Assembly (NCBI GenBank): GCA_040374085.1
Contig: JBEIVB010000037.1
Span: 1-22,409, forward strand
Length of the DNA stretch: 22,409 nucleotides
Origin: JBEIVB01 sp040374085
Lineage (GTDB): Bacteria > Bacteroidota > Bacteroidia > UBA4408
Direction: 5' to 3'
Shown: one piece after another, positions 14,784-22,409 of the stretch
How the letters are laid out: each line of letters opens with the position of its first letter
How positions within the stretch are numbered: position 1 is the stretch's first letter
The notes under the pieces: generated by a model
The model's database searches: none
What the model was told of the DNA's origin: nothing
Seen by the model: the letters and a program-made list of their open reading frames with translations, nothing else
Translations under genes and position numbers: made by a program

Positions 14784-14814
14784 TTTGGTCGAACGATGCA
14801 TCCTGCTAACTTTG
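14784..14814 (+). promoter_or_regulatory. Bacteroidota-type promoter of the DUF349 gene
   Basis: TTTGG (14784-14788) is followed, 19 nt after its TTG, by TAACTTTG (14807-14814). Transcription should start near 14820, so an in-frame ATG at 14796 lies upstream of the mRNA. This favours the ATG at 14838 as the true start. Confidence 0.75.
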
Positions 14815-14837
14815 CAGACCTTTTGACTCTTTTACCC

Positions 14838-17048
14838 ATGTCGTTGAACGAAAACCAAGCACCGTTGGATCCGGAAACCGGTTCGGAACTTTCTACGGGT
14901 GCTGCCCAAGAGGCAGCAGCATCATCACCGGAACCCATTGGCAGCGAACAGACGGAGCCTGCTCCTGAAGCCGATTTGGAGATCCACCCTTCTGCCTCCT
15001 CGGTAGAAGCAACACCCGAATCTGATTCGGAGCCCGCAGCGATTGCCCAGACGGAATCAGCAGAGCCGGAGGTGATGGCCCAAGCCGAGGTTGCTTCTGA
15101 AACCGGTCACAGCCCTGTGATGGAAGAAGAGAATGCGCCTGCCGAGGCCGTTCCCCAACCGACCATGGAAAGCAGCGAGCCTACCCTTGAGGCCGTTGCC
15201 GAAGAAATGGCCATGGGAGAAGAGGCACACGCGGAAGAGCACCATGAGGAATCCGTTCAACACCTTAGCCGGAAAGAGCTCCTAGACCGCATGCGTCAGG
15301 AGGCCGCAAAAGACGATCCTGCGAGCAGGCGCAACCTCATTCAAAGCATACGCGAAGCCTTTACCATATTATCCCGCGAAGAGCAGCAACGCAACTTGGA
15401 GCGCTACCTTGAGGACGGTGGAGTGCGCGAAGAATATGAAGCACCGGCCGATGCGCTGGGCGAAGAGTTCCATCAGCTCGACGGGCATTTCCGCGCCGCT
15501 TTGGCCGAACAGGCCCGCAAGCGCGACAAGCAACTGCAGGAAAACCTACGCCTCAAAAAACTCATCATTGAAGACATTCGCGCTTTGGTGGACTCAAGCG
15601 AGATCACCAAGCAGACCTTCGATCGCCTGCACGAGCTTCAAGAAAAATGGCGCGAAACCGGCATGGTTCCTCAAGCCGACTCCGACAACATCTGGAAAAC
15701 CTATCGGTTCCACACCGATAAGTTTTATGAAAAGCTGAAGATCAACAACGAACTGCGGGAGCTCGACCACAAGAAAAACCTGGCTGCCAAAACCGAAATC
15801 TGCGATAAAGCCGAAGAGCTCCTCGTGGAGCCGGGCATAGGCAAAGCCATGGAAGGCATACGTGCCTTACAAATCCGCTGGAAAGAAACAGGTCCGGTTG
15901 CGCGGGATGTAAACGAAACCATTTGGCAACGTTTCAGCTCGGCTTGCGATAAAATCTTTGCGCGCCAGCGTGAATTCATGGAGAGCCGCAAATCGCAGCA
16001 GGAAGCAGCAAAAGCCGCTAAAGAAGCGCTTATTGAAGCCATGCAGGAATTGCTGAATAAGCCGGCTCAAGGGCACAAAGAATGGATGGAACGTTCTCAG
16101 GAGTCGGAGCAATTGATGGAGCGTTGGAAGCAAATTGGATTTGCCAGCCGCGAGATCAACGAAGCCCTCTGGAAAACCTTCCGCGAACTCCGCGACCAAT
16201 TCTTTAAATCAAAAGAAAGTTATTATAATGAGTTGCGTGCCACCCTCAGCCACAACCTGAAGCTAAAGCAAGACATGTGCGATCAGGTGGAGAAGCTCAG
16301 CACCAGCACCGACTGGCGCAACACCACCAACGTAATTCGCAAGATTCAGGATGAGTGGAAAACCGTTGGTCCGGTTCCGCGCAAACATGCCGACAAAGTA
16401 TGGGGTCGGTTCCGGAAAGCCTGCGATGCTTTCTTTGAATCGAAAAAGCTGCACTTTGCCGACTCCGATGCTGAGCAGCAGCGCAATCTTGAGGCCAAGC
16501 AGGAATTGATTGCACGCATAGAGGCCTTTCAACTTCTGGAGAACAATCAAGACACCATACAGGCCTTGAAAGCATTCCAGGCCGAGTGGATGGGCATTGG
16601 CCACGTTCCTTTTAAGCAGAAAGAATCGCTCAACAACCGTTACCGCGCGGCCATAGACAAGCAGTTTGATGCGGTGCGCGGCCGCGTGGGCGAGCATCAC
16701 CGAGCTGTTGTTTCGGTTCGCTATGAAGAGATGGGGCGGCAGAAAGGCAAGCTTCAGGAAGAGCGCGGACGATTGGGCGACAAGATCAAGCGTCTGCATC
16801 AGGAGATTGCTCAGTTGGAAAACAACATGGGCTTCTTTGCCAAATCGAAAGGTGCGGATACCATCTTAAAAGAAGTGCGGGGCAAGATTGAAGCTGCTCG
16901 TCAAGAAATCAACCGCTTGAAGGATCAGCAGAAGCTCATCGACGGCATGCGCAACAACGAGGGCAAACCTGCTCCCGAAGTGCCTGCAGACGCGCCTCCA
17001 CAAAATGAAGCGGCGGCCGAAACCTCGGAAGCCTCAACCGAATCCTAA
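14838..17048 (+). CDS. Five-repeat DUF349 protein with acidic N-terminus and coiled-coil C-terminus
   Basis: A 736-residue protein. Residues 1-150 are low-complexity and acidic (Glu, Ala, Pro, Ser). From about 150 the chain is helical, with five DUF349 units marked by a W-x-x-x-G core: LQEKWRETG near 267, LQIRWKETG near 344, ERWKQIG near 427, IQDEWKTVG near 503 and FQAEWMGIG near 580. The period is about 77 residues. Each core is followed by an alpha-helical W/F-rich half such as IWKTYRFHTDKFYEKL. A coiled coil follows (about 630-715; KLQEERGRLGDKIKRLHQEI, then LKEVRGKIEAARQEINRLK), ending in another acidic tail. No signal peptide is present, so it is cytoplasmic. The biochemical function of DUF349 is not known to me. 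The start was chosen from the promoter position. Confidence 0.9.
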   Translation: MSLNENQAPLDPETGSELSTGAAQEAAASSPEPIGSEQTEPAPEADLEIHPSASSVEATPESDSEPAAIAQTESAEPEVMAQAEVASETGHSPVMEEENAPAEAVPQPTMESSEPTLEAVAEEMAMGEEAHAEEHHEESVQHLSRKELLDRMRQEAAKDDPASRRNLIQSIREAFTILSREEQQRNLERYLEDGGVREEYEAPADALGEEFHQLDGHFRAALAEQARKRDKQLQENLRLKKLIIEDIRALVDSSEITKQTFDRLHELQEKWRETGMVPQADSDNIWKTYRFHTDKFYEKLKINNELRELDHKKNLAAKTEICDKAEELLVEPGIGKAMEGIRALQIRWKETGPVARDVNETIWQRFSSACDKIFARQREFMESRKSQQEAAKAAKEALIEAMQELLNKPAQGHKEWMERSQESEQLMERWKQIGFASREINEALWKTFRELRDQFFKSKESYYNELRATLSHNLKLKQDMCDQVEKLSTSTDWRNTTNVIRKIQDEWKTVGPVPRKHADKVWGRFRKACDAFFESKKLHFADSDAEQQRNLEAKQELIARIEAFQLLENNQDTIQALKAFQAEWMGIGHVPFKQKESLNNRYRAAIDKQFDAVRGRVGEHHRAVVSVRYEEMGRQKGKLQEERGRLGDKIKRLHQEIAQLENNMGFFAKSKGADTILKEVRGKIEAARQEINRLKDQQKLIDGMRNNEGKPAPEVPADAPPQNEAAAETSEASTES

Positions 17049-17054
17049 ACAATG

Positions 17055-17078
17055 AAACCCGCTTCGGCGGGTTTTTTT
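17055..17078 (+). terminator. Intrinsic terminator of the DUF349 gene
   Basis: AAACCCGC (17055-17062), loop TTCG, GCGGGTTT (17067-17074), then a run of Ts to 17078. It lies 7 nt after the stop codon. Confidence 0.92.
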
Positions 17079-17108
17079 ATTTATCGGCGCTCACCTTCGG
17101 TGGTTTTT

Positions 17109-17116
17109 TACCTTTG
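17109..17116 (+). promoter_or_regulatory. Putative -7 box for the universal stress protein/antiporter operon
   Basis: TACCTTTG (TAnnTTTG) lies 21 nt upstream of the ATG at 17138, just after the terminator of the preceding gene. No TTG at -33. Confidence 0.5.
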
Positions 17117-17137
17117 GGTCATTGCCCGATACACATC

Positions 17138-18010
17138 ATGGATCTCAGTAAACTAAAAAACCGCCCCTCCTACCCTTTTGAAACCATTGGGGTAGCGGTT
17201 GCCTTCTCACCGCGTTTAGAGGCTATGCTCCAAGAAGCCAAGCATTATGCCGATGCGTTCAAAAGCCAGATTGTGCTTATGCACGTTGGCGAGAAAGATC
17301 CGCGCAAAGAGGAGATGCTCGACGTACTCATCACCAACATTGGCTTTCCGAAAACCCGAACGCGCGTGATCTGGATGGAGGGCGACCCCACCGACACCAT
17401 CCTGAGCCTGTGCAAACTCAACGTGGTGGATCTGCTTATCCTCGGTGCATTGGAGAAAGAGAACCTATACAAATACTATGTGGGCAGCGTGGCCCGCAAC
17501 ATAAGCCGCAGAGCCAAATGTTCCGTGTTGCTGATTACCCATCCTCAGATACAAGTAAAACGTTTTAAAAAGATTGTCATAAACGGAGTAGACAATCCGA
17601 AAACGTTGCATACCCTGCGCACCGCAGCCTACTTTGCACGATGCGAAAAACTGAAGGATCTTACCTTGGTGCAAGAGATCGACATGCCCACCTTTGCCAT
17701 GACCATGGCCGACACCAACAATTCGGAAGCAAACAAAATAAAGCGCGAGATGCTGGAGGAAGAATCGGCTAAACTCATGCAGATGGTGGAACAAGTAAAA
17801 AGTGAGGATATGGAAATTGTGGTTAAAACTGTGAGCGGAAAACCCGGTTATGCCATCGCCAACTTTGCCCGAACCAAGGGCTATGACCTTTTGGTTTTAA
17901 ATTCTCCGGACACCCACCTCGGACTCTTCGACCGAATCTTCACCCACGACATAGAGTATATCCTCGCCGACTTGCCCTGCAACCTGCTCATCGTTCACAG
18001 CCGCGTATAA
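17138..18010 (+). CDS. Tandem-domain universal stress protein (UspA family)
   Basis: A 290-residue cytoplasmic protein with two Usp domains. Domain 1 runs from about 12 to 133 (IGVAVAFSPRLEAMLQEAKH to SVLLITHPQ); domain 2 from about 142 to the end (IVINGVDNPKTLHTLRTAAY to NLLIVHSRV). The ATP-binding signature G-x2-G-x9-G-S is kept in spacing in domain 1 (G103 to G116-S117), but the middle Gly is Glu106. Domain 2 has lost the motif (LVLNSPDTHLGLFDRIFTHD). Nucleotide binding is therefore doubtful. The ATG at 17138 is preferred over a TTG at 17114, which lies inside the -7 box. It is followed 6 nt later by a cation:proton antiporter, so it probably acts with or on that transporter. Confidence 0.9.
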   Translation: MDLSKLKNRPSYPFETIGVAVAFSPRLEAMLQEAKHYADAFKSQIVLMHVGEKDPRKEEMLDVLITNIGFPKTRTRVIWMEGDPTDTILSLCKLNVVDLLILGALEKENLYKYYVGSVARNISRRAKCSVLLITHPQIQVKRFKKIVINGVDNPKTLHTLRTAAYFARCEKLKDLTLVQEIDMPTFAMTMADTNNSEANKIKREMLEEESAKLMQMVEQVKSEDMEIVVKTVSGKPGYAIANFARTKGYDLLVLNSPDTHLGLFDRIFTHDIEYILADLPCNLLIVHSRV

Positions 18011-18016
18011 GCACCT

Positions 18017-19285
18017 ATGGGCAAACTCACCCACCCCGAATTCATTTCCCTCTTAATTGCCATGGGCACCATGTTGCTGGGTGCTCGCTTGGCGGCGGAG
18101 TTGGCGCGTTTGCTGCGCATGCCGGTGGTAACCGGCGAGATCCTCATCGGCATTCTCTTAGGCCCTTCTGTTTTGGGTTTGGCCTATCCCCAAACCTTTG
18201 CCAACCTTTTTCCTTTATACGGTTCGGTGGGCATTGCCCTCGACGGCATAACCAAAATATCGGCCGTGCTGCTGCTGTTTGTCTCGGGCATGGAGGTGCA
18301 AATGCAACTGGTTTTAAAACAGCGCAAAGCTGCCTTCTCCACCAGTCTGTTGGGCATTGTGTTTCCGTTTGCCGTAGGTGCGTACCTAGCATGGTTCTTC
18401 CCTGAAAAATTTGCGGCATCGTACCACGATAAACTCCTATTCTCTCTGTTCATGGGCACGGCCATGGCCATTTCTGCGCTGCCTGTGATTGCGCGAACGC
18501 TGATGGATTTGAATCTTTTTCGCTCGCGCTTGGGCATGATCATTTTAGCCTCGGCCATGTTTGACGACCTCATCGGTTGGCTTATATTCTCCCTCATCAT
18601 CTCCATCATGGGGAAAGGGAAAGACCCCAACATCATCTGGCTGGAGATTTCCATCATTTTGGGTTATGGAATCTTCATGTTGTCTATTGGCAAAAAACTC
18701 ATCGACAAATCCCTGCCTTGGATCCAGAAAAAATTTGCCTGGCCAGGGGGCATTCTCTCGCTTTCCTTGGTGGCCTGCTTCTACAGCGCGGCCTTTACCG
18801 AAAGCTTAGGTATACATGCTGTTTTGGGTGCCTTCATTGCCGGCATTGCCGTGGGCGACTCTGTGAAACTGAACGAGCGCGCGCGGGAAATCATCCACCA
18901 ATTTGTGACCAACATCTTCGCGCCCTTGTTCTTTGTGAGCATTGGACTCAAAGTAAACTTTGTGGACAATTTCAGCGCATCGGTAACCGGCTGGGTATTG
19001 CTTATTGCTTATGTGGGCAAAATGTCGGGAGCCACGCTGGGAGCGCGCATCGGCGGATTTAAATGGAACGAGGCACTGGCTGTTGGAGCCGGCATGAATG
19101 CAAGAGGAGCCATGGAAATCATCTTAGGAACCTTGGCTCTTCAGGCGGGTTTGATTCAGGAAACCTTGTTTGTAAGCTTGGTGATTATGGCTTTGGTAAC
19201 GAGCCTCACCAGTGGGCCCCTCATCAAACTGTTTTTGGGTCGATCGGGGTTTGAGGGGCTTGTTTCTCCACCGGGAAAAGGCTGA
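18017..19285 (+). CDS. CPA2 family cation:proton antiporter
   Basis: A 422-residue inner-membrane protein with about 12-13 hydrophobic spans. CPA2/KefB-type signatures are present: LLRMPVVTGEILIGILLGPSVLG near the N-terminus, LLLFVSGMEVQ, the ion-binding Asp pair D183-D184 in MFDDLIGW, HAVLGAFIAGIAVG, and a C-terminal GMNARGAMEIILG. It exchanges Na+ or K+ for H+. No cytoplasmic TrkA-N or TrkA-C domain follows, so nucleotide control would have to come from elsewhere; the cotranscribed Usp protein is an obvious candidate. Its last 62 nt overlap the convergent O-antigen ligase-like gene. Confidence 0.93.
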   Translation: MGKLTHPEFISLLIAMGTMLLGARLAAELARLLRMPVVTGEILIGILLGPSVLGLAYPQTFANLFPLYGSVGIALDGITKISAVLLLFVSGMEVQMQLVLKQRKAAFSTSLLGIVFPFAVGAYLAWFFPEKFAASYHDKLLFSLFMGTAMAISALPVIARTLMDLNLFRSRLGMIILASAMFDDLIGWLIFSLIISIMGKGKDPNIIWLEISIILGYGIFMLSIGKKLIDKSLPWIQKKFAWPGGILSLSLVACFYSAAFTESLGIHAVLGAFIAGIAVGDSVKLNERAREIIHQFVTNIFAPLFFVSIGLKVNFVDNFSASVTGWVLLIAYVGKMSGATLGARIGGFKWNEALAVGAGMNARGAMEIILGTLALQAGLIQETLFVSLVIMALVTSLTSGPLIKLFLGRSGFEGLVSPPGKG

Positions 19286-20447
19286 GCAGAAGGCCAAAGA
19301 ACATGGTTCCTGCTTGGGTTTCCAGCATACACTCCACCATCAGATTCAACACCAACACAAGCACGAGCACCGTGCCCCAGATGCGGTTTAACGCAAAATG
19401 CCTGCGGCCTAAGTTGCCCAGCATGATGAGAAACAGGAGCAAACCCGGGTATCCGGTATTTAAGAAAACTTGTAAAAACTGATTGTGGGCATTGAGCTTT
19501 CGATCTGCCATTTCTACCCAACCTTTTTCGCCGTAGCGCTGCACCAGCATGGCCTTACCTGCGCCGGTTCCATAACCCCACAAAGGCGCATCCTTGGCCA
19601 ATTGCCAGCCTTCCTTCCAAATAGCAATGCGCATTCCGGTGGAACCCGGCGAGAAATCGCCCTTCCACGCTGTGCTTTCCGAAAACTCCTGAAACCGCTC
19701 TTTGATACCGGGTATGTGCATCAGCACCTGCGCAGAGGCAATTAAGAGCACAAAAAAACCAATCCACCACCGCGGCTGGTTTCTACCCCGAAGCAACGTA
19801 GAAATGCCAAACAACAAAACCATGAGCATCCAAGTTGCCAGGGCAGCTTTGGAGGAAAGGAAAAACAAAAACAGGGTAAGCGAGAACGCGTGAAACAAAC
19901 GAACCCGAACCGACTGCGCCAAAGGGTTCAGCCAAGCATCCATGCCCAGCACCACCAACACATACAGGCTGAGGTAAGAGGGGTGCAGGCGAGGACTGAA
20001 CTGCTGGTAGGCAAACTCTAAAGGGTTATGCGAAAGATGGTATCGATATAATGCTTGAGTAATGAGAACCCCAAACGCGAGCCAGCAACCCAAACGCAAG
20101 AAGCGAAAGAACAAAGCCAATGAACCCTGTCCCGTTCGGTGCATCCACCAACCGGCAACAGGCAGCACCAGCAAGCTGAGCTTAGTTTCCGGATCGGCAG
20201 GCTGTGCACCGCTACCGGCCCAAAGCAAACCGAGCGCGCACATCAGCCAAAACAAGGGCCCTGAAAGCAACACCGAAATCGTAACCCGAAAGCTTTGTGG
20301 ACGCCCACATTCCCAAATACCCGAAGCCACCAAGCAGAAAAGCAGAAGAGGCACAAAGGGCGTAGCTACAGGAAGAAGGAACACAGACCCTACCCAAAAC
20401 CATTCCGATAAACCTTTGGGCATGGGTAAAGTTAGAGGAGCCTTCAT
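19224..20447 (-). CDS. O-antigen ligase / Wzy polymerase-like membrane protein
   Basis: A 407-residue protein with about 10-12 membrane spans and one large periplasmic loop (about 245-325). Loop features typical of the Wzy_C/WaaL superfamily are HPSYLSLY (H155), STGMRIAIWKEGWQLAKDAP (R273), WGYGTGAG (291-297) and AHNQFLQ (H321). Such proteins join or polymerise lipid-linked glycans at the periplasmic face; ligase and polymerase cannot be told apart from sequence alone. It starts 20 nt after the upstream GT4 stop, in the same transcription unit as two glycosyltransferases. It overlaps the convergent antiporter gene at its 3' end. Confidence 0.88.
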   Translation of the reverse strand: MKAPLTLPMPKGLSEWFWVGSVFLLPVATPFVPLLLFCLVASGIWECGRPQSFRVTISVLLSGPLFWLMCALGLLWAGSGAQPADPETKLSLLVLPVAGWWMHRTGQGSLALFFRFLRLGCWLAFGVLITQALYRYHLSHNPLEFAYQQFSPRLHPSYLSLYVLVVLGMDAWLNPLAQSVRVRLFHAFSLTLFLFFLSSKAALATWMLMVLLFGISTLLRGRNQPRWWIGFFVLLIASAQVLMHIPGIKERFQEFSESTAWKGDFSPGSTGMRIAIWKEGWQLAKDAPLWGYGTGAGKAMLVQRYGEKGWVEMADRKLNAHNQFLQVFLNTGYPGLLLFLIMLGNLGRRHFALNRIWGTVLVLVLVLNLMVECMLETQAGTMFFGLLLSLFPVEKQAPQTPIDPKTV

Positions 20448-20467
20448 ATAATAAAAAAACCTATGAT

Positions 20468-21706
20468 TTATAATTTGCCCTTACCCAGATGTTCTTCGAG
20501 AAAGGCCTCAAATCGCGCTGCAATCAAATCGCGTGAGAAGTTGGCTTGTATATAACTACGGCCACTTCGGCCCATCTCCTGCCGTTGGGTAGCATTACCG
20601 GCTAGCTGAGAGGCCGCCTTTGCCAAGGCATCGCTGTTCTCGGGTTCAAAAAACAACCCGGCTTGGGCTTGGTCGATGAACAAGCTCCTCGATTCCCCGT
20701 CCACACCCAACAAAAGAGGCTTTTCCATGGCAAGGTTCTCGAAGATTTTAGAGGGAATGGCCCCTAGAAACAAATCGAGCTTTCGCAGGGGTACCACCGC
20801 CGCATCGCTGGAGGCAATGATCCAAGGCATTTCCGATTTGCCTACTACATCGTAGAAATGCACATGCGGTATGCGTTCCGAAACCACACGGTCCATGAGC
20901 CTCTCCTTCTCCGGGCCGGCACCTAAAAGCAACCAACGCGTTTGGGCGCCTGATCCGAGTTTTGCCGCAGCATCCAGGATAACATCCAACCCTTGAGCAT
21001 GCCCAATGATGCCGGCATACAGCAAGAGCACATCTTCTTCGGCAAAACCTTGATTGCTCCGCCAGCGGCGATCGAAGGCTTGTGGATCGTAAAAACCACC
21101 ATCCACTCCGTTGGGCAGCCAAAAAACGTTTTTGTTGGGCATACGTCGTTGAATGTCGTGCACGATGCCTTGGGTTTGTCCGGTAATGAGCCGTGCTGCC
21201 CGGTAGGTGCTTTCCTCGAGCCGCGTGGTGAGGGCCAGAATGCGCTTATTTGTTACCAAGCCCAGCTTCTCGGCACTTTCGGGCCATAAGTCGGATACGT
21301 TAAAAAGTAAAGGCGTGCGCTTCACAAATGCAAGCCATCGGGCAGTAAGACCCAAAAACAACGGAGGCGATTCGCAGATGAGTACATCGGAGCGCTTCAT
21401 TTTTAAGGTTGCCCAGATGGCTGCCGTAAACACAAAGGAGAAGTAGTTGAGCAAGCGAGAAAGAATGCGTTTGCTTGATGAAACCCAGATCCAGCTTCGG
21501 TAAACGTGAAGGTTGTTCATGGTTTCGGAGCAGAACCGCTTGCCGCGGTATTCAGGGTGCACCTTCATGGCCGGGTAATTGGGCATGGCGGTGAACACGG
21601 TTATGTCATGTCCACGCGCATGAAGACGCTGTGCCAATTCATAAAGACGGTTTTGGGGTGCTCCCACCTCGGGAGGGAAGTATTGGCTGAGGATTACGAT
21701 TTTCAT
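20468..21706 (-). CDS. Glycosyltransferase family 4 protein, WbuB/WcaI-like
   Basis: A 412-residue GT-B enzyme. The N-terminal acceptor domain begins MKIVILSQYFPPEVGAPQNR, with RLHARGHDITVFTAMPNYP, a pattern typical of WbuB/WcaI-type GT4 transferases, and continues to LFNVSDLWPESAEKLG. The donor domain has LWLPNGVD-like and LLYAGIIGHAQGLDVILDAA segments and the nucleotide-sugar site PSKIFENLAMEKPLLLG. It transfers a sugar from a nucleotide donor onto a growing lipid-linked glycan at the cytoplasmic face. Its start overlaps the stop of the upstream glycosyltransferase by 4 nt. Sugar and linkage are not readable. Confidence 0.9.
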   Translation of the reverse strand: MKIVILSQYFPPEVGAPQNRLYELAQRLHARGHDITVFTAMPNYPAMKVHPEYRGKRFCSETMNNLHVYRSWIWVSSSKRILSRLLNYFSFVFTAAIWATLKMKRSDVLICESPPLFLGLTARWLAFVKRTPLLFNVSDLWPESAEKLGLVTNKRILALTTRLEESTYRAARLITGQTQGIVHDIQRRMPNKNVFWLPNGVDGGFYDPQAFDRRWRSNQGFAEEDVLLLYAGIIGHAQGLDVILDAAAKLGSGAQTRWLLLGAGPEKERLMDRVVSERIPHVHFYDVVGKSEMPWIIASSDAAVVPLRKLDLFLGAIPSKIFENLAMEKPLLLGVDGESRSLFIDQAQAGLFFEPENSDALAKAASQLAGNATQRQEMGRSGRSYIQANFSRDLIAARFEAFLEEHLGKGKL

Positions 21707-22409
21707 GTCAACACCGTTCTATAAGCTTGTATTTGTTGGGCAACGTTTTCAGAAAAGCGGTAATGCGCTTCTACAAATGCGCGTGCTGCTTTTCCTTTCT
21801 CCCTGCACAGGTTAGGATGCTCTATGGCTTCACGCATGGCTGCTTGCAGCTCGTCTAATGAAGAGGCTATGAGCCAGGCACCGGCAGGTGCGTCTACCAC
21901 CTCGGGTATGCCGCCCACGCGGGTAGCAATTGCGGGTACTCCATGCGCAGCAGCCTCTAAGATGGAAACACCAAAGCTTTCGAAACGAGATGGATTTAAC
22001 AAGACATCCATTTTCTGATAATATGCCCCCACCCGATCATGCGGTACACGGCCAACCCAAGTAATGGCGGTTGCTGCCTCGCTTGCGGCAGCCTTGGCTT
22101 TCAGCGTCTCGAGCATGGGACCATCGCCCACCATGAGCAGGCGAACCAACGGATGCAAACGGTGTGTGGCTACAAAGGCATCCAGCACCCAATCGGTTCC
22201 GTAAACCTCAGCCATGCCTTTAACATAACCAAAAACAAATGCCTCGCCAACCCTTGGCTCGCGCACGATGGGCAGCGGATCGGGAACACCGAAGGGAACA
22301 ACCGTTACTTGGTTGCGCGTATGCTTGCGGGTTGCCTCGGCCAAATGCTTGCTGGTGGCAAACACCATTCGAGCATCGTTGAGATTTTTGCGCAAAAGGG
22401 CGGCATTAA
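21703..22409 (-). CDS. Glycosyltransferase family 4 protein (5' partial)
   Basis: The C-terminal donor domain of a GT-B, GT4 family enzyme. The frame is open to the right edge (reading NAALLRKNLNDA before the TTG at 22395), so the N-terminal domain lies outside the window. Visible motifs are VTVVPFGVPDP, FVFGYVKGMAEVYGTDWVLDA, RLLMVGDGPMLETLK, ITWVGRVPHDRV and the donor-site EX7E motif within NPSRFESFGVSILEAAAHG, followed by VPAIATRVGGIPEVV. It ends 4 nt inside the downstream GT4 gene, so the two are coupled. It belongs to the same polysaccharide operon; the sugar donor is unknown. Confidence 0.9.
   Translation of the reverse strand, partial: NAALLRKNLNDARMVFATSKHLAEATRKHTRNQVTVVPFGVPDPLPIVREPRVGEAFVFGYVKGMAEVYGTDWVLDAFVATHRLHPLVRLLMVGDGPMLETLKAKAAASEAATAITWVGRVPHDRVGAYYQKMDVLLNPSRFESFGVSILEAAAHGVPAIATRVGGIPEVVDAPAGAWLIASSLDELQAAMREAIEHPNLCREKGKAARAFVEAHYRFSENVAQQIQAYRTVLT

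Noticed and set aside
14796..14837. Longer N-terminus for the DUF349 protein from the ATG at 14796
   Set aside because: That ATG lies between the TTG and TAACTTTG promoter elements, upstream of the expected transcription start.

Overview
The window looks like chromosomal DNA of a member of the Bacteroidota. The evidence is a set of TAnnTTTG -7 promoter boxes, two of them with a TTTG element exactly 19 nt upstream, the absence of obvious Shine-Dalgarno sites, a 652-residue gyrase B without the long insert of the E. coli enzyme, and families typical of the phylum (DUF3127, DUF349 repeats, an Ala/Pro-rich small lipoprotein, a CarboxypepD_reg-like secreted protein). A Flavobacteriales or Cryomorphaceae-like relative would fit, but nothing here fixes the order. 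I see no tRNA, rRNA, CRISPR array, IS element or prophage. No gene-free stretch exceeds 300 bases; the longest is the 225-bp divergent gap 4074-4298.

Layout. (1) 1-2420, plus strand: a HisKA_2 sensor kinase running off the left edge, a receiver-only response regulator and selD, packed with overlaps or gaps of a few bases. (2) 2417-4073, minus strand: DUF3127 OB-fold protein with an SSB-like C-terminal tip, a flavin reductase-like protein, and a small lipoprotein with its own terminator. (3) 4299-7540, plus strand: ECF sigma factor, a membrane-anchored anti-sigma-like/trypsin-like protease fusion, a fatty acid hydroxylase/sterol desaturase family protein, and a YciO/YrdC family protein, apparently one transcription unit from a promoter at 4270 to a terminator at 7558. 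(4) 7600-8635, minus strand: two secreted proteins. (5) 8788-10746: gyrB. (6) 10802-13541, minus strand: a dicarboxylate/amino-acid:cation symporter and an M20 dipeptidase. (7) 13619-17048, plus strand: a TPR membrane protein and a five-repeat DUF349 protein. (8) 17138-19285, plus strand: a tandem-domain universal stress protein and a CPA2 cation:proton antiporter. (9) 19224-22409, minus strand: a polysaccharide cluster with an O-antigen ligase/polymerase-like protein and two GT4 glycosyltransferases, the last running off the right edge.

The most interesting unit is (3). A sigma factor is followed by one polypeptide that appears to combine a cytoplasmic anti-sigma-like N-terminus, a single membrane span and a periplasmic serine protease with an intact His-Asp-Ser triad. 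The same unit carries a membrane lipid-modifying enzyme, and a palindrome lies between the promoter box and the sigma start codon. This suggests an envelope-sensing regulon in which sensor and protease are one molecule. A second point to check is the left edge, where the first ~45 codons of the kinase do not look like the PAS fold that follows and may be a chimeric join.
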